From NCBI GenBank assembly GCA_004151065.3, contig NWUY0300003129.1, positions 73,030-88,908 of the forward strand: 15,879 nucleotides of DNA, written 5' to 3'. The DNA is from Larix sibirica (taxonomy: Eukaryota > Streptophyta > Pinopsida > Pinales > Pinaceae). Every line of letters starts with the position of its first letter. The first letter of the stretch is position 1. Shown one piece after another: positions 8,320 through 15,879 of this stretch. The notes below the pieces were generated by a model. That model searched no databases and was not told the origin of the DNA. It was given only the letters and a program-made list of their open reading frames with translations. A program made the translations under genes and the position numbers.

Positions 8320-10140
8320 ATCGAAATAATGGCATTCTAAAAGAATGTTGGTTCACAATAATTAATGCTTTGTTGGAACTTAAGGGGTCCAACATCTATG
8401 ATGAATCAAACAACTGAAAGTTTGAATCTAATAGGTTTGGGGATCCGGATATGGAATTGTATACAATGGGAAACATGCAATTAGTGGCCTCTATAACATT
8501 GTCACCAATGCAACTCGGATATCATAATAAATATAAGGGACTAAAAAAAGGACTAGAGTTGGGGATATCTAGGGTCTTAGAATAAATAATGAAAGAACCA
8601 TCAAATTGTTCAAATCTCGTCGATGTGATAAAGGAGTTGCTGTCGAGCACGTGAGAAACAAAAAAAATGGGGGCAATTAGGTCTCCCGTTGAATGGTCCA
8701 AGGGAATCATCATTGATGGTCATAAGGCCAAGGTACATGATACCTCTAGGTCTATATTCTACAATAGATGTGTTGATGTCGACAGAGGGAGGCCTACAAT
8801 TTCCAAGATGATAATGTTTCCTTGATATAATCACAAGGGATACCACCAATATAAGAGTAGCACTAGACAATTAACTGAGACATTGTTTGGGGATACAAGG
8901 GTAATTGAGTAAGGGACTCAAACTTCCTTTGTTTAGAGTATGGAGGCATGGATTACCTGGAAACATGTGTATAACTCTTGATTAAATCAAGGGAAATACA
9001 CAAATAGGTTACCAAGAGACATAACTATGATGGGGGTATTTTCTAGATCAATATAGGGGTACTGAAATAGTATGACTAGAAGGGTAACTCCTCATAGAAT
9101 AATCTAAACAATGGAAATCATGGGTGTTTTTGTAAAAATATACTATGCACGATATGCAGGAGTGCTTAGGAGAACGATTTATTGAATGGTTTATTTGATG
9201 CATGGGAACCAGAAAGGGAGTACTAAAAAGTACTCTAAAATTGTAGCTTCCCAAATTTGTGAATCATCTGGAAAAAGGGGGTGCTTAAAAACACCCTAAT
9301 GTTTGTTGAGGAAGATGGCCACCTCAATGAGATTAGAGGGAATGGAAAGGAGATAAGTGTCCAATGAAATGATCAGATGGTTCTAATGACTAGGTGATAG
9401 CATATGAAACTTTTCTTCCATTGTAGTACACAGATGGTAATATACTTTTGGGGTAATGAATGGTGGAAAAATAATGTGACTTGTGCAGTATGGATGGAGT
9501 GGTGGGATCGTGAGTGTGTAGTATGAAACATCAAAATTCCATAATGGCCATAAGTCAGGGTGTCCATGGGGTATTCCAATTAATGATGATGACATAGTAA
9601 TATGTAGCAAAGAGAAAAATCACAGACTAGATGGACTCCCAATCCTATGGGAAGAGTAGCAACATGGGTGCCAAATGGCAAGGGATACTAAAATGACACC
9701 CATGTGAGGGTGGTTCTAGTTTTGCGTAAGGGCAAATGAAAGTGTCGTTGGGCTAGGACACTTACCCAAATAGAGGGGGGCCTACTGGTGCAAAAGAGAT
9801 AAAACGAATCACCTATATGCTTATTTAAGAAAGAATACCTATAGGAAGTGACTAAAAGTGGAAATAAGAGGATCTCGTCGCAAATGGGATATGTACACAT
9901 GGTAATAGTACTGAAGCATAAAAGTACGCTTGGAAGTAAAACCAGCTGTGAAAGTACAAGAAATATCGAATTTAAATGAGGGTAAGCAAATCGAGGTAGA
10001 CAAAAAATTCCATAAAAGGTCTCTCAATCATGGAAAATCGATCTCATAATCCACAAGGCCATAGAATCATGATTTTGATGGTGTGAACGACACCTAAAAT
10101 AGATTTTGTATGAGGTTGTAATGGTCAAAGGACAATTTAG
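8320..10140. other. About 1.8 kb with no recognised feature
   Basis: The + strand is purine-rich, which leaves short open frames on the - strand (8522-8870, 9048-9254, 9373-9610, 9688-10027). None exceeds about 90 codons, none shows a domain I know, and the overlapping frames are equally plausible, as expected of composition rather than coding. Two small hairpins (9218-9235 and 9279-9296) are present. It is probably old transposon or intergenic DNA. Confidence 0.5.
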
Positions 10141-10765
10141 GCTCAAATGCACTTAAATAGGGGTGGGAAACACCATTCCAAGTGTCATTTTCACTATTGA
10201 CTATTGGAGGAGGGTTGAGAACCCAAATATTTAGGCATCGATTTCTTCTAATTCAACTGATGGCTTTGGACTTTGTGAGTTGTAGGTTAGTGGTCTCGTC
10301 CTCATTAATTTCATTGGTTTACCTTTTTCATTTAGGCTTCTCAAGCACCCCAATGAACCCCTTAAGGGTTTTAGGGTTAGGTCAAACTTTCAAAGGGGTT
10401 ATGAGCAACTCGAGTCACTCTTTTCTCTCTCGATAGGTGTGACTTGGGTTGTGATTGTTTGAGAGATAGATATAAACTAGGTCGCACTTATCATGAGAAA
10501 ATAAGTGACTAATGTTGTTCTTTTCTCCTGACTAGGTGCGACTCGGGTCGCTTATTTTCCTGAGCAAGCCACGACTAGGAGTGAATTTTTTTTTAAACTT
10601 TTGATTGACTATTAAATGTGAAAATGTAGGATGTGTCTCAACTGGAGGGAGAGAGATGTCGTGAAAATCCATAGGGATATTCATGAAAACCATCGTATTA
10701 GGGACAGTATAGAGAGACATGGGTTGCTCAAATTCCTTAATAACCCTTTGATGCAAAGTTCATGA
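10141..10765 (+). promoter_or_regulatory. Possible promoter and leader of the PMD frame
   Basis: CTTAAATAGG at 10152-10161 could be a TATA box ahead of the PMD frame that opens near 10766. The stretch holds motif copies TAGGTGTGACTTGGGTT (10434-10450) and TAGGTGCGACTCGGGTC (10533-10549), about 100 bases apart. A pyrimidine-rich run ending CTTTTTCATTTAG (about 10325-10337) resembles a 3' splice site, so a leader intron is conceivable. The frame at 10182-10436 has no recognisable domain. Coding-like sequence in another frame may begin near 10640. All of this is tentative. Confidence 0.25.
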
Positions 10766-11910
10766 TTACTACTCAACGAGATTGTTGAGTTTTTGTATTG
10801 GAAGGAAGGGGCCTTCATTGTCTAGGGTGAGTGAGTCCAGATCACTCTTCAAGATGTTTACATTTTGGCTGGCCTCCCTCTACTGGGGATGATAAATGAG
10901 ACCTTTCTAGTGAATCCATGTGATGTTGACATGGAAAATATATTGGATAGTCACTGTGTGGTGAGTGCAGAGTTGCATAAACTTTCCATACTCTTGGTTG
11001 ATATTGAGAGCCTCGAGATGGAGGCAATCATAGCAGTGGTGGTGAGGGAACTGGGATCTAATGGGACACAAAATATGTTAGGAGGACAGATGCTCCTAGT
11101 GGAGTAGGTACTAGTAGCGGCCTACTTTAGGTGGGATGAGATGTTCCTAAAACCGATTTGAAGGAATATGAAGCAATGTATCCAAAATGGTGGAGATTTT
11201 ATATCTTCCTCATTCATTTGTTCTTTCTCTTTTAACAAATTTCCCACACTGAGAACCCACTTTGCGGTCCGAGACAGCGGGAAGATGGATCCCAAGATTG
11301 ACATGTGGGGGAATATGATGATTTGGGAGGGAAGTGGTGAGATCGACATGGTGTTTAGCTAGGGATTATTTTTGTAGTGGTGGAACCTTTCCATGGTGAT
11401 TGGGGATTACCCTTATGTGGGAATGGACTATAGAGGGGATCCAAAGTTAACCCATCCTCCTGGTCATGCTTGGGGACATGACAGTACATATCCATTGTGA
11501 TTATAGTTGTGTTTACAATGCTAACATAGATGGTAGAAAGATTTTTTATATGATCATGGTACTAATGACTTGTTATGTGTGTGTGCATATGTGGGGCTAA
11601 TTACCCCTATCAACTAATATATATGACATGCTAGGGTCAAGGGAATCGACCTTTCCCCTTAGGCACAACAATAGAGGAGGAGCACCGAGGCAATCCTTCA
11701 CTAATTGTAACCGATGACGGGTGGCAGAACCTTGATGATGAGTTGATTATGGTATAATACCAAGATCCTCCTAAGTGGTATGTGATCATGCTTCAAATTG
11801 TAGTGGTCACTCAGCGAATCTGTGACATGATGCAGGGAGATATGCCCTAGATAGAGCTCAATAGTGATGATGAGAAGACTGAGGCCTCCTCAAAGTATTT
11901 AGATGACTAG
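10766..11910 (+). pseudogene. Plant mobile domain (PMD) protein, broken
   Basis: Frame 2 reads as protein from about 10766 to 11497 with several stops (TAG 10823, TGA 10832, TAG 11105, TGA 11159, TAG near 11360) but no frameshift. It has the pattern of a PMD N-terminal half. After a Trp/Lys-rich lead-in there is a GE-x-VQITLQDVYILAGLPLLG stretch (10829-10888), matching the GE-x-T-x-TLEDV-x-x-L-x-GLP-x-x-G signature of PMD and aminotransferase-like proteins. It continues through VVAVVVREL-type and GDYPYVGMDYRGDP segments. From about 11635 the frame changes and runs on through KWYVIMLQIVVVTQRICDMMQ to a Glu/Asp-rich tail and a TAG at 11908. PMD proteins include MAIN/MAIL of the nucleus and many transposon-borne forms (established). 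Here the setting, convergent with a retroelement pol, points to a transposon-borne form (inference). The N-terminus is unresolved. Confidence 0.6.
11498..11634 (+). other. Frame break in the PMD region: candidate intron or frameshift
   Basis: The N-terminal frame is lost at TGA 11498, and a different frame is open from 11635 onward. GTGATTATAG at 11497 and ATGACATGCTAG ending at 11634 could be splice sites of an intron of about 137 bases. Joining at these exact bases does not restore the downstream frame, however, and a third frame is open over 11496-11590. A frameshift is therefore equally possible. Confidence 0.25.
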
Positions 11911-12168
11911 TAGGTAGTATCTAGAGTCCCCCCCCATGCTACGAGCATGCAAATTTTTTTACAGATGTGTTATTTTTATAGAGATATTGGGGCTCCTTGC
12001 TGTAAACACTACTATATTTTGGAGATATGATTATATATACAGATGCACATGGATGTAGAATTTTTATTTTATCAGCATGTTATTATGATGTGATGTTATT
12101 CATATGATCGCTTATGTGTATAAGTATGCACAATGATATGAATGCATACAAATTATTTATTTTCCTTT
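11911..12168. other. AT-rich spacer between convergent coding regions
   Basis: This spacer lies between the end of the PMD frame (+) and the end of the second RNase H frame (-). It is T- and A-rich with no open frame worth naming. As the shared 3' region of two convergent frames it could hold both poly(A) signals, but none can be assigned. Confidence 0.5.
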
Positions 12169-12593
12169 TTAGTGATGATTAACATACCAATAAAGAATAC
12201 CATTAGCCATTTGGTCTACTACAGTATTGAAACTACTGCAGACATGGATGAAGGTCATGGATTCAAACTATCTAACTAATTGTGTAGTGCACATAAATTT
12301 GTAAAGAGGCATGGATCACGTACTCGATAAAAGTTATTCAACTATACAAAAAGTAGCTAGGAATCTAGATAAACATGAAGGTGTCGAATGCTCATGTGTA
12401 GGGCATCGGTTAAGAGACCAATCACAATAACGTATTCCACCTGGTTATTGGTAGCTGCACCAATACACATGCCACTGATATGAATTAAGTCGTATGACAG
12501 GGAATAAAGTACCCACACAACCGAAGCTAGATTTGGGTAGTATCTACTTGCATCATTGGCATAACCAATGGATATTGAAGGATAACAATCCAT
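12169..12593 (-). pseudogene. Second RNase H domain (archaeal/plant-type aRNH) of a Ty3/gypsy element, placed after integrase
   Basis: An ATG at 12593 opens a frame of about 140 codons ending at TAA 12171-12169. It has the RNase H order: a strand with N-D-A-S-R where DGASR is expected (residues 13-17), TNNQVEY with the second acidic residue E53, VYLDS with D77, and VVDQMAN with the last Asp near the C-terminus. The NNQ-EY and DSQL-type motifs are those of the additional RNase H found in plant Tat-lineage elements, unlike the gypsy RNase H at 14500. TAG stops at 12357, 12342 and 12268 all stand where Gln (CAG) is expected. A 1- or 2-base indel near 12307 shifts the frame. The first catalytic Asp seems changed to Asn by G-to-A. 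The frame differs from that of pol, whose stop lies 100 bases upstream, so a separate start or a frameshift would be needed for expression. Confidence 0.7.
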
Positions 12594-12693
12594 ATTATAA
12601 TATCAATGAAACAAATCATGAGGCTCTTTTAAAAAAAATGAAAAAATGAAAAACGAAAAATGTATGATATAACAAACAATGGGTTTGGTCATA

Positions 12694-14585
12694 TTAATCA
12701 TAAAATCTTTTGAGATACAACCCATTGCAGGGATTCTTCAAGAGTTGACCATCTAGACTGGCAAGGGGGTATTCCCCCTTACCAAGGTAGTGTTTGAAGA
12801 CACAATATGTCTGCCACATGGATTCAAACTTTCCTTTGTTGTGCTTCTCACGGGATTGGTCATAGGAAAGGATGAGGTCACCTTATTGAAATGTCTGTGG
12901 GTGGACATGAGTGTTGTAATGGGATTTCAACCATTACTTGGTTGCTTCAATTGTTTGGAGTGTTGCACGACAATCCACTTGTTCAAGGGTGACCAATTTT
13001 TCCTCCAAAGTAATGGTCTCTTGTAAAATTTAGATGGTGATGTGCAAGGAAGGGATTTGAAACTCATTAGGGAGAATTGATTCCATTCCATGTATGATAG
13101 GGACTGGGGTAAACCCTATCATAGTTTTGGTTGATGTGTGATACACCCATAGGGATGGAAAGAGCATATAGTGCCAGTTATACTTATGCTTTTCCACTAT
13201 CCATTGGAGCATCGGTTTTGAGGATTTGATTGAAAAACTCAACTTGGCCATTGCCCTTAGGGTAAAAGGAGGAGGATAATTGGTGTTCAAATTTCAAAAG
13301 GTGCACAATTTCCTTCCAGATAGTATTGTGAAAGTGAGAACCATGATCACACACCAATTGGTGAGGAACACCAAATCAAGTGATGACATCATTAAAAAAG
13401 AAACACGTCATAGTGGAATCAATGTAGTTGAAGGTTGGCATGGATTCATCCCATTTGGTGAAATAGTCAACAACCACAATTATGCACTTATCTCCATTGG
13501 CCTGTGTGGGATTCCACTCCATGTAATCAGTGTCCCACTTCTAGAAGGGACCAATGGTGACAACTGGATGTAGAGGCACAGGAGGTTTTTTTTCCTTTGG
13601 GGTGATAAGTTGGAAGTTGTAACAATGTTTGACTGCCGCAATGTAATTAGAAAAGAGGGTCGTCCAAAAATAACTGGCGTGGATGACATTTTGAGCAATA
13701 GCCATCCTTAAAAGATGGACACCATAGGCTCCACTATGGAAATCGTTTAAGATATGTTCGGCCTCAATGTGAGTGAGGCATAATCGCATGATGGTGTTAA
13801 TGCATTGTCAATAAAGAACATCTCCTATAAGGAGGTATCAAGGGGATTGATGACAAATATGATGATGATCCTTGTGGTTGAAGTAAGGACCAAAATTTTG
13901 GGTGTGCAAGTACAGAAGGATATTCCCATACCAATGATCGTCGGAAGATATGGTGAACAAGTGTTCATATGATAGGTTATTAATGATGGGGGATGCCATG
14001 GACATAGATGGTATATTTGTGATAAGTTGCACCAGAGCTAAATCCTTGCTACTCTTGTGGGTAACAAACTCATGATCATACTCTTGTAAGATGATGATCC
14101 ATTTGGAAATGCAACCTTGGATAAGGCAACAATTCAAGAGGTATAGCATAGGATTTGAATTTGCTACGAATTTGGTCCAACTTAGAAGAATGTTATGATG
14201 AAGCCTCCGGACCAAAAAGAATACGACTAAGGATAACTTCTCCTAATGAGGGTAGGAGAGGGGTGGACAAGATAGTTTTTGAATCATGTAATATATAATG
14301 TGCTCTTGATGAGTAGAGTCTTCTTGGTCTAGGACTCTGGCAATGGCATAATCAGATGTTGAAATATAAAGAATGAAATCCTTCGTAAAATTCATAAGGA
14401 AAACCAAAGGCACTGAAGTGAGATCATGTTTTAAAGCATTGAAGGTGGATTCTGCTTGCTCATCCCAAACAAAGGGTATGTGGGTTAAAACAAAACACAA
14501 GAATCCATGGATTGTTGTGGCATATTCCAGTATAAATCAATGTAAGAAATTAGCCTTTCCTTATGTTGTGGCAACAACATCCCCC
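12694..14585 (-). pseudogene. Ty3/gypsy pol: RT end, gypsy RNase H and integrase, broken
   Basis: One - strand frame runs from about 14585 to 13213 with stops only. A one-base insertion near 13213 then moves it to the frame that ends at TAA 12696-12694. In order it shows: the RT thumb (GKANFL then PFVWDEQ at 14473); the gypsy RNase H (TSDYAIARVL, then ANSNPM where an Asp is expected, then the SKWIIILQEYD region); the integrase zinc domain (H18 and H25, then C56 but Phe59 where the second Cys should be, counted from 13789); and the integrase core. The core's catalytic codons are Asp at 13528, Asp at 13348 and Glu at 13240. That spacing gives 60 codons between the aspartates and 35 residues between Asp and Glu, the D-D-35-E rule. 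The C-terminus ends with LYLKRFYD. The palm and fingers of RT, the protease and gag are absent, so the copy is 5' truncated or interrupted at 14585. No chromodomain is seen. Confidence 0.88.
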
Positions 14586-14824
14586 TACTTTTATTTATTT
14601 AAAGTAGGAAACCCCCACGTTATATTTCGGTACGTCCTAAATTGATTTGTGAATAATGACTAATATAAATGAAATCTAACTACCGAAATGTGTGTTGACA
14701 CCCTTACGATGATGTCAATATTAGTCTTGAATAATTAATCCAAAATGTTGATTCAAATTTGTTTACCCTTTACTGGCATCTTGCTTGATGCGGTTGGTTG
14801 AAATGTTAGTTTCATGATCCTATA
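14586..14824. other. Non-coding segment with stacked hairpins interrupting the - strand element
   Basis: Pol coding stops abruptly near 14585, and the next - strand frame ends at 14825. Between or at the edges lie several inverted repeats: ATGTTGT/ACAACAT (14564-14581), CCTACTTT/AAAGTAGG (near 14591-14615) and ATTTCGGTA/TACCGAAAT (near 14623 and 14682). TGTTGACACCC, an LTR-start-like string, lies at about 14694. It may be an inserted fragment or a deletion scar. Confidence 0.4.
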
Positions 14825-15717
14825 CTATGCGCACGATCCTCTTATATGAAATCCATAACCATCATCTCCCAATCTTTGGTTGTGACCACACCTACCAAAC
14901 TGCATGGAAACCATCAAGCCAGGACAAGCCACTCCACCCCGATCCATGTCATGACCTGGAGATAGCCCTCTTGTACTCATGAAATATTTCATAGTGTTGT
15001 TTCACTGATCATCAAGGCCTTGCATGAGTAAATCAACTCACGTCGCAACTTCATCTGAGTTGCAATTGGAAGGCCCCGTGAACCATAGGATTTATGCCCG
15101 TACCTTGGCCACGAGTGGTTTTTTCTTATATTAAGACTCATTGTCATCTTGGACTATCTTTATACGACATTTATTGCCCACCGGTGGACATAGAGCCATA
15201 TCCGAGAGAAACTCGATCCTTCAACCATTGTTGAGTGTGAGATGTGCCAAGTGATCAATTGGCCTAGTTTGAGGGATATGGTATTTTAATCGATGATATA
15301 TGGTGTGAATACCTACTAATGGAATAGAATCCTTTACAACATAGACAATGGGGAAGCTAACATAATTAATTTTGCACAAGCCATTTGTGAGAACGAGGCC
15401 TGGACTTTCACTAAAAAATGATTTCATGCGTTTTTTTGGGGTTCGACAAAAATGATAATTCTGTTGGAAAACCCAACCATCTTTCATGAGATCACTGTCA
15501 TGAATCAAACCCAATTCATAAAATTCAATTACCAGCCTTAGAAGTACCAAAACACCTTACCATTTCCTGAAAGACCTATCCTTTGGCCTATGTCGTTTAG
15601 GAGATTAATCCCTTCACGGAGAAATTCATCCTTCCATTACATTTCAAACCTCGAACAATTGTTCGCGTCTTCACCATCCGCTAGATGGTATTTGTATTGA
15701 TCGAGTCTCTCTGACAT
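14825..15717 (-). pseudogene. Decayed frame upstream of pol, unrecognised
   Basis: Read on the - strand, an ATG at 15717 opens a frame with DQYKYHLADGED and WKDEFLREGINLLNDIGQ. Near 15545 the frame shifts, and the new frame stays in register to TAG 14827-14825, for about 298 codons in all. Internal stops are TGA 15223, TAA 15133, TAA 15094, TGA 15040 and TGA 15004, most of which can be explained by CGA-to-TGA or CAA-to-TAA changes. Later motifs include MALCPPVGNKCRIKIVQDD and ILWFTGPSNCNSDEVAT. I do not recognise a domain: there is no CCHC knuckle, no protease D-S/T-G and no RT motif. Being on the same strand and upstream of pol, it may be gag or an extra 5' frame of the same element, or part of a different one. 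Confidence 0.5.
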
Positions 15718-15734
15718 TAAACCTAGTAAAAACC

Positions 15735-15879
15735 TTTAAAATAAAAGAGGATAGTAATAATAAAATAAATAAATAAAACATAAAAGAAAATAGTAATAAA
15801 ATTGAAAAAAAAACACGAAATGCATTTATTTTGTGTGTGTTTTAAAAAAAAAACCGTACTTTTGTTATTTCCATGAAAT
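15735..15879. repeat. AT-rich low-complexity DNA with a 39-bp repeat
   Basis: ATAAAAGAGGATAGTAATAA at 15741 recurs as ATAAAAGAAAATAGTAATAA at 15780, an offset of 39 bases, with AAAT-type short repeats between. A-runs and a GTGTGTGT stretch follow to the window edge. Nothing coding is seen. Confidence 0.6.

Noticed and set aside
9218-9296. Two small hairpins, GAGTACT/AGTACTC and GGGTG/CACCC, as possible terminators or MITE ends
   Set aside because: The arms are only 7 and 5 bp, there are no flanking duplications, and such pairs are expected by chance in 1.8 kb.
13280-13573. 97-codon + strand frame
   Set aside because: It is antisense to the integrase core, whose catalytic Asp, Asp and Glu are in register on the - strand.
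1-15879. Bacterial-type operons, CRISPR arrays, rRNA or tRNA genes
   Set aside because: None seen on either strand. The only tRNA-related match is the primer-binding site at 389.

Overview
The window reads as repeat-rich nuclear DNA from a land plant with a large genome, most likely a gymnosperm. Plant origin rests on decayed Ty3/gypsy retrotransposon coding, a primer site matching plant initiator tRNA-Met, and a plant mobile domain (PMD) reading frame. The gymnosperm guess is a weak inference from the style of the elements. I see no intact cellular gene. Every coding stretch carries stop codons, and four short unknown-base positions (2738-2739, 7710, 8082) show a draft assembly.

Left part (1-2739, + strand): the 3' portion of a 5' LTR, a primer-binding site at 389, a roughly 1.8 kb leader with a diverged 96-bp tandem repeat, then the N-terminal half of a gag-like frame that stops at the gap at 2738. 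Just past the gap lies what looks like the end of a Copia-type LTR on the - strand (2740-2852). From 3399 to 6076 there is a long, decayed + strand coding region of about 890 codons that I cannot name. It is followed by LTR-like DNA starting near 6108.

Middle part (6077-10765): LTR-like and promoter-like non-coding DNA, a 200-bp diverged repeat pair, a near-perfect 238-bp duplication with an N exactly at its junction (probably an assembly artefact), and about 1.8 kb in which I recognise nothing. A short motif family near 7255-7355 recurs at 10434-10560.

Right part (10766-15879): a decayed PMD gene on the + strand (10766-11910) converges on a decayed Ty3/gypsy pol on the - strand (14585-12694). 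That pol holds the RT end, the gypsy RNase H, the integrase zinc domain, a D-60-D-35-E integrase core and the integrase C-terminus. A second, different RNase H module follows the integrase (12593-12169, -). Upstream of pol on the same strand is another unrecognised decayed frame (15717-14825).

The working model (inference) is a Tat-type, dual-RNase-H Ty3/gypsy element carrying extra frames, one of them an antisense PMD gene. It has been silenced and is decaying mostly by C-to-T type transitions. The second RNase H lying after the integrase, the antisense PMD frame and the two unnamed frames are the parts most worth following up.
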